Origin: Bowmanella denitrificans
GTDB taxonomy: Bacteria > Pseudomonadota > Gammaproteobacteria > Enterobacterales > Alteromonadaceae
Length of the DNA: 64,000 nucleotides
Direction of reading: 5' to 3'
Assembly: GCF_039522935.1 (NCBI RefSeq)
Contig: NZ_BAAAEI010000008.1
Coordinates: 62,001-126,000 of the forward strand
Position numbers and translations under genes: made by a program. Positions 25,629 through 34,424 of the stretch are shown here, in pieces. Every line of letters starts with the position of its first letter. The stretch's first letter is position 1. Under the pieces are notes generated by a model. That model saw only the letters and a list, made by a program, of their open reading frames with translations, was not told the DNA's origin and did not search any database.

Positions 25629-26762
25629 ATGAAAACAGCCAAGCTGATTGCCGGACTTTGTCTGTTGCTGGCAGATTTAAGCCAGGCCGCACCGTTGCCA
25701 GCTTACCAGTTAACGGATTTAGGCACCCTGGGTGGTGCAGAGTCTCAAGCCATGGGCCTGAACGATCTGGGCCAGGTGGTGGGTTGGTCAACCCGCAACA
25801 ACCGGCCGGAATGTCTTGCCAGTGAGCAGAACGCGCCGTGTCGCTATGGTTTTGTCTGGCAGCAAGGTCAGATGCAAGACTTAGGGCATGCACATCCCGA
25901 CGCTGAAAGGACCTATGTGGTAGAGATCAATGACGACGGCATTATGGTCGGCTATGAAACCGACTACTACCCACTAAGCGGTTCGATCACCCGCCCCATT
26001 AAAGGCGACAAACAAGGCCTGACTTTGCTGGCAGTAGCACATGAAAACGGTGGAGGTCAGGCGGAAGATATTAACCGCCAGGGCGAAATTGTGGGTTGGA
26101 GCTATGATGAGCAGGGCCAGCAGAATCTGACCGTCTGGCATGGCAAGGAAATGCAATTGCATGCAATGGACAAGGAATACTACCGCCGAGGTTTAGGCAT
26201 AAACGACAGTGGCAATCTGGTGGGATATCAATACAGGCCCTACAGTTTTCGGCCAAATTCTGCGCTGCTCTATCAGCATCATGTCGTCAGCCAGTTATCG
26301 GACCAAAGTGAAGTATGGTCCGAAGCCAAAGATATTAACAACCTGGGTATGGTAGCGGGTGAGTTAGCCTCCGGGCCACATCGTCCGCCCCTGGCAGCTC
26401 TGTGGCTTCCTCTGCTGGGCGGTGAAATGCAGACCCTTGAGCTGGGTACCCTGAAAAATTACAGCGCCTCATCGCTACGCGGGATTAATGATCAAGGCGT
26501 GGCAGTCGGACAGGCCTGGGATGAAGACGGCCATGCCAGGGCGATTATCGTATTACAGGGTAAGCTGATTGACCTCAATACGCTGGTTAGTAGCCAATGG
26601 CCACTGATCAGTGCTGAAGATATCAACAATTATGGCCAGATTGCCGCCACCGCACTGGTCAACAACCAAATGCGTGCGGTATTGCTGACGCAATCACCAA
26701 ATCAGGGTGACCCATTATGCAGGTCCAGTCGCAAAGCCTGTCGACATCGCATACCACAGTAA
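25629..26762 (+). CDS. HAF-repeat secreted protein
   Basis: A 377-residue protein with a signal peptide (MKTAKLIAGLCLLLADLSQA). It contains repeats of the HAF type, each with a core like YQLTDLGTLGG..A.GLNDLGQVVG, INRQGEIVGWS, INDSGNLVGYQ, INNLGMVAGE, INDQGVAVGQ and INNYGQIAA. Six to seven repeats probably form a propeller-like fold. The family is widespread in proteobacteria and has no known function. The start has AGGAAG upstream. It converges on the transglutaminase-like gene. Confidence 0.82.
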   Translation: MKTAKLIAGLCLLLADLSQAAPLPAYQLTDLGTLGGAESQAMGLNDLGQVVGWSTRNNRPECLASEQNAPCRYGFVWQQGQMQDLGHAHPDAERTYVVEINDDGIMVGYETDYYPLSGSITRPIKGDKQGLTLLAVAHENGGGQAEDINRQGEIVGWSYDEQGQQNLTVWHGKEMQLHAMDKEYYRRGLGINDSGNLVGYQYRPYSFRPNSALLYQHHVVSQLSDQSEVWSEAKDINNLGMVAGELASGPHRPPLAALWLPLLGGEMQTLELGTLKNYSASSLRGINDQGVAVGQAWDEDGHARAIIVLQGKLIDLNTLVSSQWPLISAEDINNYGQIAATALVNNQMRAVLLTQSPNQGDPLCRSSRKACRHRIPQ

Positions 26763-26798
26763 TCATTATTCAGCTTGCGGCATTGCATCTGGATGCCG

Positions 26799-29405
26799 CT
26801 AGTTCGCCCCCTCAGCAGCCACCTCAGGCGTGGACGCTTCAGTCTGTGCAGAATTGTACCTGCGAATAAACGTGGCTTTGACACGTTTAGATACCAGGAA
26901 ATAGCTAATCCAGATTAGGCTGGTGACCAGCATTGACAACCATTCAGTGATCTCTGCAGCCTCCACTGCGAAATCTGGCCCGCCAAGGACAGAGGTCAGG
27001 TAGAGATCTATCCCGATAATCAGCAACATAGCGACTTTATATATTACATAAACTTTGGGCAGAGTTTGCCTGCGTTTAAAAAACAACCATAAAACGGTTA
27101 TTGTCCCGACCAGCAACATAACATTGGTAAACAACTCGACACATAGCAGTGTCATCATCGGAAAATCGTAGTGCTGAGATATGACTGCCCACTGTTTCGC
27201 TGACGCCAGGTACCAAAGATCCCGGCTTTGAATAACCAACGCAAGCGGGGTAATTAACAGACCCAACATCGGCAGAATCAGCCAACCACCAATGCCAGAT
27301 GAGCAGAATACCTCGGGTTGGTATGGCTTCACGGGGGGATCATAACGGATAACTTTGATACTCAGCCACACACAAACCAGCAAACTAACGAGTAGTAATA
27401 ATATTACCGGCCAGTTAATGTCTTTCATGGCAAATTGGTAGGTACCAAAGTTCAAAGCCGGGTCGACTTTCTGAATCAGATAAAAGCCCTCTTCCTGAGC
27501 GGCCCCAATATTCTTCGCGTAGTCCGAGTAATACTCGGGCTCTATCACCGACTTTTTCGAACCATATGAATACGTCAGTTCCAACGTTTCACCATCAAAT
27601 TGCACCACCTTGCTGTAGTCAAAGGCCTGGTCTTTTATACTCACCTGCTCATCAGCGAAATTGGAGTCTGCCGGCATTTTGATTCGGGTTATATGCGTAA
27701 ATTCAACCGGATGAGAGAAAGACATGGGATAGCGGCGGGCTTTTTTTTCAACTTTGTGCAAATGGTCATCCATCAGAAAAGGCTCAAAATTGACACTTAC
27801 AAAGTCAGAACCGGCCTCGGCCTGCCATATGGGGGACACAACATAGTTTTCAGTAACGGTAATACGATTTAAGCCATCGTCATCATATACCGTCAGATCA
27901 GCGGAAACCTTGGCATTTTCAAAGTACTTTTGCGTGTACTCAAGATAGTTCTGCTGCATGGTTTTAAGATTAGACCCGGCCAGTTGCTCTCTGAACTGAT
28001 CAGCATAAAAGCCGTCATAACTGGTGGTCACTTCATAAGTGGCCTCATCATGAGATGTGCGCAAGTCAACATATTCAACGACTTTCTTACGATGCACCTG
28101 CAGGATATCTGCCGACATGTTTTGTAAATTCGCCGTGTCTTTTGCAATAACCAAGGCATAGTCAAAGTCAGCCTGATACAAATGAGCCAGATTGCCACTT
28201 TGGTAAGTTCGAGTGGCATCTAACCAGTAGGTTTGGTTATGCAGCTTTGCTCTTACAATGGCATGATTGAATCTCAATGGCGTTGGCAGGCTGTCAGGCA
28301 GGGCCAGACCACTCTGGGTATTCACCAGGGCGACGTTTGCTTCAATACCTAAACCATTGAGAATACTCACCAGCAGTAAGGCTTTGTCCTTGCAATCACC
28401 ATATCGTTGCAACAGCACCTGTGCCGGACTATGAGGTTGATGGGAGTGAATACCCATCTCGATTCCCAAATAGCGAATGCTCTCCTGAGAAAATCTCAGC
28501 GCAGACAACAACTGCTCTTCAACCGAGTGGTGTGTGCTGCGAATCTCATCAATCACCGTCGCCATTTCTTGTGGTCTGGATTGAAACAAAGGTATCGCCC
28601 ACGCCACCACATCCTGCCAACTGGCATAGTCACTCACCTGGACAAACGGAAAAGGGTCATACCAGCCAGGGATGTTGTCTTCCCATTCTATTTCTTCCAG
28701 CATGGCTTGTTGCCAATGATAAACGCTGGTGCCGTTGTGCGTCTCAATGTTGGGTTCGATATCAGTGAGGTGATTCTGAATATATAAAGGCTTGTTTTCT
28801 TGCCACACCAATCTGTAATTGACTAACGCCGCAGGTACCCGCCAGCCCAGCGCAAGCTGATTGGAAAAATGTCCGGCATACACCGGGTTAACACCGACCA
28901 CGCTGTAACTGTAGTGAACCACGTCGCCAACCCGAATATCATCCAGTACCAAGCTTAAGGTCTTGCGCCCATTGTAAATTTGATACTCTCGTTGCGTTTC
29001 TAATTGCAACAGGCTAATTCTGGCGCGAGGCAGACGAGGTTCAGATACGCCGCTGCGAATCACCTCGACATCATGCAAAATAACCTGCTCATAGCTGGGG
29101 TCAAAATCGATTTCGATATTGGAAATATATCCCAGTCCCTCGGCATTCAGGGCCTGCTCGGCGAAGTGTTCAAAACGACTCTGTTGTGTCTCTTGAATTT
29201 TCCATTGTCTGTCTACCAGCAAATGAGCTATACCATTGAAATTATTCATTATTTCAACAGACCCTAAGGCAGGAATGGAAGCTGGAACCACCCAGTCAGG
29301 CTGCGCAGCAATCCGGTATTCATCGTTCGGTGATGCATAGGATGAGAACGCCCAACACACCAATAGCAAAATGAGCAGAGAGGTTCTAAAGCGAGTAGCG
29401 TTCAC
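26799..29405 (-). CDS. DUF3857/transglutaminase-like protein with DUF2569 membrane tail
   Basis: A multi-domain protein of 868 residues. A signal peptide (about 1-25) is followed by a DUF3857 domain. A transglutaminase-like core has Cys338 (QRYGDCKDKALLL), His381 (LRFNHAIV) and Asp396 (YWLDAT), a complete triad. A DUF3858-like beta region follows, then one transmembrane helix near residue 665, then a DUF2569 module starting GIGGWLILPMLGLLI with four helices. The catalytic part would face the periplasm. The start is a GTG with AAGGACG upstream. The substrate is unknown; related proteins are predicted peptidases or cross-linking enzymes. Confidence 0.82.
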   Translation of the reverse strand: MNATRFRTSLLILLLVCWAFSSYASPNDEYRIAAQPDWVVPASIPALGSVEIMNNFNGIAHLLVDRQWKIQETQQSRFEHFAEQALNAEGLGYISNIEIDFDPSYEQVILHDVEVIRSGVSEPRLPRARISLLQLETQREYQIYNGRKTLSLVLDDIRVGDVVHYSYSVVGVNPVYAGHFSNQLALGWRVPAALVNYRLVWQENKPLYIQNHLTDIEPNIETHNGTSVYHWQQAMLEEIEWEDNIPGWYDPFPFVQVSDYASWQDVVAWAIPLFQSRPQEMATVIDEIRSTHHSVEEQLLSALRFSQESIRYLGIEMGIHSHQPHSPAQVLLQRYGDCKDKALLLVSILNGLGIEANVALVNTQSGLALPDSLPTPLRFNHAIVRAKLHNQTYWLDATRTYQSGNLAHLYQADFDYALVIAKDTANLQNMSADILQVHRKKVVEYVDLRTSHDEATYEVTTSYDGFYADQFREQLAGSNLKTMQQNYLEYTQKYFENAKVSADLTVYDDDGLNRITVTENYVVSPIWQAEAGSDFVSVNFEPFLMDDHLHKVEKKARRYPMSFSHPVEFTHITRIKMPADSNFADEQVSIKDQAFDYSKVVQFDGETLELTYSYGSKKSVIEPEYYSDYAKNIGAAQEEGFYLIQKVDPALNFGTYQFAMKDINWPVILLLLVSLLVCVWLSIKVIRYDPPVKPYQPEVFCSSGIGGWLILPMLGLLITPLALVIQSRDLWYLASAKQWAVISQHYDFPMMTLLCVELFTNVMLLVGTITVLWLFFKRRQTLPKVYVIYKVAMLLIIGIDLYLTSVLGGPDFAVEAAEITEWLSMLVTSLIWISYFLVSKRVKATFIRRYNSAQTEASTPEVAAEGAN

Positions 29406-29583
29406 AAGCGCGTCCTTGCATTAAATGTTAATAGCAGATTTGATGATCATTTTATCTTACCAACAGTTTGTCCGGTAAGAACACTTAACTTCATCTTGCG
29501 ATAAGATTCCTGCTGACCTGCTGTTCGTCTTCCACTAAACTAACAACAGAAAATCAATAAGTTGCACAAGGGCCCGAGCTAAG

Positions 29584-30945
29584 TTGGAACCGGCATTCGA
29601 ATCACAATCCTCATACCAGCAGCTACAGGCTATTAATGACGCCCTGTCCAGCGGCATGTATGTGCACGTGCGCAAGATGCTCCATCATATGCCGGCGCCG
29701 GATGTGGCTTTTATGCTGGAGTCCACGCCAGCCAAGAGCCGCGCCGTGCTCTGGCAACTTATAGACCCTGAATTCCACGGTGATGTGCTGGAAGAGCTGT
29801 CCGAAGATGTGCGCAACGGCATCATCCGCCAGATGGTACCGGAAAAACTCGCCGACGCCCTGGAAGATATGGACACCGATGATTTGGCCGAGCTTTTGCG
29901 CGGTCTGCCGGATACCATCTTCCAGCAGGTACTGCACTCCATGGATGAACAGGACAGGGTCAGGGCCGAGCAGGCGCTTTCCTTCGGTGAGGGTACCGCC
30001 GGTTTTATTATGAATACCGACACCATCACCCTGCGCCCGGAAGTGACCGTCGATGTGATCCTGCGCTATCTGCGTTTAAAAGGGGAAGTGCCGGAAGACA
30101 CCGACGCCTTCTATGTGGTGAACCGTCACGACAAGCTTATTGGGATTGTGCCGGTGATCCGCCTGCTGACCGCCACCTCAGATATGACGGTGGAGGAATT
30201 GATGGATGAAGACGCCGAAACCATCCCCGTAGACATGCCCGAAGGTGAAGTAGCTAAACTGTTCGAGCGCTACAACTGGATTTCTGCTCCTGTGGTGGAT
30301 GGCGAAGACAGGCTACTGGGCAGAATCACCATCGACGATGTGGTGGATATCATCCGTGAAGAAGCCGAACACAGCATGATGAGCATGGCCGGTTTGGATG
30401 ACGAGGAAGATACCTTCGCACCGGTAATGAAAAGTACCGGCCGACGCTCTATCTGGCTGGGGGTTAATCTGGTCACGGCATTACTGGCGGCAATGGTCAG
30501 CGATTTATTCGAAGCCACCCTGAGTCAACTGGCCGTGCTGGCTATTCTCAATACCATTGTGCCCAGTATGGGTGGCGTGGCCGGTAACCAGACATTAACG
30601 CTGGTTATTCGGGGCATGGCGCTGGGCCATGTCAGTCCCAGTAACAGCCGCTGGCTGGTGAGTAAGGAACTGGCCATTGGTGCACTGAACGGCATTATCT
30701 GGGCTGTACTGATTGCCGGTGTAGTGGCCATCTGGAAACAGGATCTGACCCTGGGTGGCATTATCGCCTTTGCCATGATGATCAATATGCTGGCGGCAGG
30801 ACTTGCTGGCGCAACGCTGCCACTATTGATGAAACGCCTGAAAATCGATCCGGCGCTGGCCGGTTCGGTTATTCTCACCACCATCACGGACGTGGTTGGT
30901 ATTTTTGCCTTTTTAGGCACCGCCACGTTGTTGATGATGCCCTGA
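29584..30945 (+). CDS. mgtE: Magnesium transporter MgtE
   Basis: A Mg2+ channel/transporter of 453 residues. The N-terminal superhelical MgtE_N domain (about 15-135, ending in LSFGEGTAGFIMNTDTITL) is followed by a CBS pair (about 140-260) and a five-helix membrane domain with the pore signature PSMGGVAGNQTLTLVIRGMALG. CBS and MgtE_N domains gate the pore by Mg2+ level. The TTG at 29584 is the likely start: AAGGG lies 11 nt upstream, and homologues begin at about this position. No Mg2+ riboswitch was recognised upstream. Confidence 0.93.
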   Translation: MEPAFESQSSYQQLQAINDALSSGMYVHVRKMLHHMPAPDVAFMLESTPAKSRAVLWQLIDPEFHGDVLEELSEDVRNGIIRQMVPEKLADALEDMDTDDLAELLRGLPDTIFQQVLHSMDEQDRVRAEQALSFGEGTAGFIMNTDTITLRPEVTVDVILRYLRLKGEVPEDTDAFYVVNRHDKLIGIVPVIRLLTATSDMTVEELMDEDAETIPVDMPEGEVAKLFERYNWISAPVVDGEDRLLGRITIDDVVDIIREEAEHSMMSMAGLDDEEDTFAPVMKSTGRRSIWLGVNLVTALLAAMVSDLFEATLSQLAVLAILNTIVPSMGGVAGNQTLTLVIRGMALGHVSPSNSRWLVSKELAIGALNGIIWAVLIAGVVAIWKQDLTLGGIIAFAMMINMLAAGLAGATLPLLMKRLKIDPALAGSVILTTITDVVGIFAFLGTATLLMMP

Positions 30946-30965
30946 TGCTGTAACGGAAGCATCTG

Positions 30966-31003
30966 AAAAGCCATAATTTTTTTGCGGTTAAAGGCTTTTT
31001 GTC
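30966..31003 (+). terminator. Possible terminator after mgtE
   Basis: AAAAGCC pairs with GGCTTTT across a long T-rich loop, followed by TTG. The stem is short and AT-rich and the loop is about 20 nt, so this is weak. Confidence 0.3.
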
Positions 31004-31063
31004 GTTATCTTGGTCTATCCTAAGGAGGCTGAACTTCCTTACCAATAACAGTGAGATAGACGC

Positions 31064-33046
31064 ATGGCAAAAGATCTGATGATAAAGACCAAGGCCAGTT
31101 ATCTGGGGGCCGGCTTACTGGGTGCCGCCTTAGTAGTAATCTACCTGGTAATGCAATGGCTGGCGCTGCCCATTATTCAACAGGAAGTTGAACAAGAAGC
31201 CCTGGTCAGGGTGTCAGACAGCGCGGCGCAGCTGCGAAATGAACTGAATCAGGGTGCTATTCTCACCCAGAATATGGCCGCTTTGGCGCAACATCTGCCG
31301 CTGGATGACGCTCAGTTCAACAGCCTGATGCCGGTTCTGATCAACCAATTCGGCAACACTAATATTGCCGGCGGCGGTATCTGGCCAGAACCCAATGCCT
31401 TTAATGCCGGTCAGTCCCGATACTCCTTTTTCTGGGCCCGCGACAATAATGGCCGTCTGGTCAAATCCGATGATTACAACGACCCCAGTGGCAACGGCTA
31501 CCACAATGAAAGCTGGTATCAGGCCGGAAAACAATTAAATTCCGGCCAGTGTGGCTGGTCTGAAGCCTATGAGGATGCGGCCAGCGGTGTGGCTATGGTA
31601 ACCTGCACGGTTGCCATTAAACGCCAGGGCAAATTCTGGGGGGTAGCCACGGTCGATCTGGTGCTATCCGGTTTAGCTGACTTGTTCCGCACCCAAAACA
31701 AAGCATCCGGCGGCTATATATTCTTGCTGGGTGCCAATGATCAGATCATCAGTTTCCCGGATATTCGCGACCAGCGCCTGGATATGCAAAATCTTCAACA
31801 GGTTGCCGGTCAGGACAAAAGTTTGCGCCCATTGCTGGAGGCTATTAGTCAGGGGAAAAGCATCAGTTCTTTGCCTGAAGGCGTGGTTCAGGGCGACACC
31901 AGCCTGCTGGCCCTACAGTCATTGCCGCAGGAAGGCATGAAGATGGGCCTGGTATTACCCAGTCAGGTGGTACAGGAGCCGGTTAGTCACCTGAGTTTCA
32001 GCCTGTATGGCACCCTTTTGCCACTCATCGCCTTGTTTGTTGGTTTACTGATTTTCTATGCTAACAAGGTGCTGGGGTGGGTTAATGAAACCACCGAACA
32101 GATACAACGGCTGATACGGGGCGGTGCGTCGGCCACTCTGAGTATTGATAAGCTGGACGAAATAGGCCTGTTGAAACAGGCGGTGAATAATTATGGCGAG
32201 CACCTTAATGGTTTGCTGCGCCAAATCGCCGCTGAGGCGGCAGAATCCAAGCAACGAGCCGAAGAACTAAGCAGCATGGCTCACGATCTCAAAGACCGTG
32301 CAGAACATCAACTTAGTGAAAACAATATGCTGGCCGCCGCCATTAATCAGATGGCCAGTAGTGCAGCAGAAGTGGCCAATAATACCCGTACCACCTCCGA
32401 CACGGTGGATGACTCACAAGGCTTGGTAAAACGGCGTTTGCAGGATGTGGTGGCCAACAACCAGGCCAATCAGGAACTGGCCGGTGTGTTACAGCAAACC
32501 GCTGACATCATTAACCGCCTGTCCGGTGATGCCCAGCAAATGGGCGCGGTGCTGGATGTAATCAAAGGCATATCAGAGCAAACCAACCTGCTGGCGTTAA
32601 ATGCTGCCATTGAAGCGGCCAGGGCCGGGGAACAAGGGCGCGGTTTTGCTGTGGTAGCCGACGAGGTACGTACCCTGGCAGGACGCTCGCAATCCTCTGC
32701 CAATGAAATAGAGAATATGATTGCCCAGCTACAAAGTTCAGCCAAGCAAGGCGTGGATATTATTCTCAGCTCACAATCCCTGTCGGAACAAACTGTTGAG
32801 CGTTCCAATAAGGTGATCGCCGGCTTTAATGAGATTGTCGAAGCGTTTGGTGGCATCAGCGACAGCACCTCGCAGATCGCTACCGCCGCCAGCGAGCAGG
32901 CCAAAGTGGCGAATGAAATTCACCGCCTGGCCGAGGGCATTCGCGAGAGTAATGAGATGAACTCCCGCGATGCCACGGCGCTAAGCGAGTTGAGTCGCTC
33001 GTCGACCGCCTTGTCTACCCGCCTGTATGAGCTGAGCCATCCCTGA
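31064..33046 (+). CDS. Methyl-accepting chemotaxis protein with Cache sensor
   Basis: A chemoreceptor of 660 residues. TM1 at about 14-34, a long periplasmic double-Cache-like ligand domain (about 35-305, with YSFFWARDNNGR, NESWYQAGKQ and GVATVDLVLSGL), TM2 at about 312-334, a HAMP-like linker, and a cytoplasmic signalling coil. The highly conserved hairpin tip is GISEQTNLLALNAAIEAARAGEQGRGF. There is no C-terminal CheR pentapeptide; it ends in TRLYELSHP. The ligand is not predictable. The 3' end overlaps the convergent MFS gene by 32 bp. Confidence 0.93.
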   Translation: MAKDLMIKTKASYLGAGLLGAALVVIYLVMQWLALPIIQQEVEQEALVRVSDSAAQLRNELNQGAILTQNMAALAQHLPLDDAQFNSLMPVLINQFGNTNIAGGGIWPEPNAFNAGQSRYSFFWARDNNGRLVKSDDYNDPSGNGYHNESWYQAGKQLNSGQCGWSEAYEDAASGVAMVTCTVAIKRQGKFWGVATVDLVLSGLADLFRTQNKASGGYIFLLGANDQIISFPDIRDQRLDMQNLQQVAGQDKSLRPLLEAISQGKSISSLPEGVVQGDTSLLALQSLPQEGMKMGLVLPSQVVQEPVSHLSFSLYGTLLPLIALFVGLLIFYANKVLGWVNETTEQIQRLIRGGASATLSIDKLDEIGLLKQAVNNYGEHLNGLLRQIAAEAAESKQRAEELSSMAHDLKDRAEHQLSENNMLAAAINQMASSAAEVANNTRTTSDTVDDSQGLVKRRLQDVVANNQANQELAGVLQQTADIINRLSGDAQQMGAVLDVIKGISEQTNLLALNAAIEAARAGEQGRGFAVVADEVRTLAGRSQSSANEIENMIAQLQSSAKQGVDIILSSQSLSEQTVERSNKVIAGFNEIVEAFGGISDSTSQIATAASEQAKVANEIHRLAEGIRESNEMNSRDATALSELSRSSTALSTRLYELSHP

Positions 33047-34286
33047 TGGGGGCCGCAGGGCCCTGCTGCAGAGTACCCTGGCGGAAATAGAACAGAGTTA
33101 TTAAGATGGCAGCGATGGGGATAAGCGACAAATAAAATGCCGTTTGTCCACTAAAGCTGCCAAACACCAGTCCGGTAATCATTGAACCTGTGGTGCCGCC
33201 CAGCGCCGAGAAAATCACTATCAACCCAGTCATCGCGGCATGTTGGGTTTTGGGCAGAGACGACAACATAATAGAATTGATAGCCGGGTAGATGGGTGCC
33301 ATAAACAAGCCAATCAATGGAAAAACAAAGGCCGCCAGCGGCGCATTACCCCAACTCATCTGTGCCTGCGGCATGGCCAGATTGGCCAGAGGCATGGAAA
33401 CCAGCACTAATGCCGCCATCGCCAGCAGACAAATATTCAGCAGCACATACCAGCTGATTCGGGTCATCAATACCCCGGCGCCCAGTCTGCCAATGGCCAA
33501 ACAGGCGGCAAAAATACTGGTCGCCTGCACGCTCATATCGGCGGGTAAGTGCAGAACCTGGTTATTAAAGGTGGGAAGCCAGGTGCCCAGCCCCTGCTCA
33601 ATCAATACATATAGAAAAGCAGATAGTACAAATACCAACACCAGAGGTTTAAGGGCTAATTTCAGCATGGCCAGAAAATCCTCCATGGGCCGGCTGCTCT
33701 GCTGAGGGACAGGGTTGGCAAATGGTGTGCGCCACAGCAACAAGAAATTCAGCCCGCCCAACAAGGCCAGACACCAATAAACGTTCAGCCAGTTGCTTGA
33801 AGCAGGATCATCACCATCGATAAAAGCACCAAACAACCAATAACCAGACAACACCCCCACCATAAAAATCCCTTCAATGGTGTTCATAATGGATGCGTGC
33901 TGCTGCTTATCGTCACTGATAAGCCCCACGGTGGAATACAACGACACTTTGACCAACCCAAAGGCACTGCCGACACAGAAAAACAGCACTTTGGTCATCC
34001 AGAATACCGGCAGCAGAGGCATTAACAGGCTAACCCCGGTGACCAGCAGGGTGCCCAGCATCATGGCGTTGCGATAGCCAAACCTGGGCAGGTAAGCCGC
34101 CAGCATAAAAGACACCAGTGCAATTGGCAGATCCTTAAAGCCTTCCAGCACACTGGCAGCCTCTTTACTGACCCCATAACCGTTGATCACCTGCAATATC
34201 ACAGTGCCCACACTGTTGAGCAAAATAGCAAACAGAAAGTAGGTCAGCATGAGGGAATATTTTACTCTGACACTGTTGCTAATCAT
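33015..34286 (-). CDS. MFS permease of the GH65 disaccharide locus
   Basis: A 423-residue major facilitator with about twelve hydrophobic segments. It begins MISNSVRVKYSLMLTYFLFAIL, and PRFGYRNAMMLGTLL resembles the loop 2-3 motif. It is divergent from the GH65 phosphorylase gene and shares a control region holding the palindromic operator at 34357-34373. This implies co-regulation and a role in sugar uptake into the cytoplasm, where the phosphorylase would act. The sugar is inferred, not shown. The 3' end overlaps the chemoreceptor gene. Confidence 0.85.
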   Translation of the reverse strand: MISNSVRVKYSLMLTYFLFAILLNSVGTVILQVINGYGVSKEAASVLEGFKDLPIALVSFMLAAYLPRFGYRNAMMLGTLLVTGVSLLMPLLPVFWMTKVLFFCVGSAFGLVKVSLYSTVGLISDDKQQHASIMNTIEGIFMVGVLSGYWLFGAFIDGDDPASSNWLNVYWCLALLGGLNFLLLWRTPFANPVPQQSSRPMEDFLAMLKLALKPLVLVFVLSAFLYVLIEQGLGTWLPTFNNQVLHLPADMSVQATSIFAACLAIGRLGAGVLMTRISWYVLLNICLLAMAALVLVSMPLANLAMPQAQMSWGNAPLAAFVFPLIGLFMAPIYPAINSIMLSSLPKTQHAAMTGLIVIFSALGGTTGSMITGLVFGSFSGQTAFYLSLIPIAAILITLFYFRQGTLQQGPAAPIRDGSAHTGG

Positions 34287-34356
34287 CTGTATCTCCGTGC
34301 TGATAAATACAGGCAGTATTGCCCCGACCTATTTGAGTTTACCTAAATTTAACACA

Positions 34357-34373
34357 ATTGCAATCGATTGCAA
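34357..34373. promoter_or_regulatory. LacI-type operator between the MFS and GH65 genes
   Basis: A perfect 16-bp palindrome with a central CG, TTGCAATCGATTGCAA (34358-34373), 52 bp before the GH65 start and 71 bp before the MFS start. The same 16 bp recur at 41961-41976 ahead of the TonB receptor. Even-length palindromes with central CG are typical of LacI-family sites, and a lacI-type gene lies in the locus. Confidence 0.82.
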
Positions 34374-34424
34374 AAACAGCTAACCTTGTCACTATTGCTC
34401 TTCATTCCAAGGTTTATCGCTGCT

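Noticed and set aside
34368..34424. TTG at 34368 as the start of the GH65 enzyme
   Set aside because: It lies inside the operator palindrome and adds 19 residues not typical of the family; ATG 34425 has AAGG upstream.
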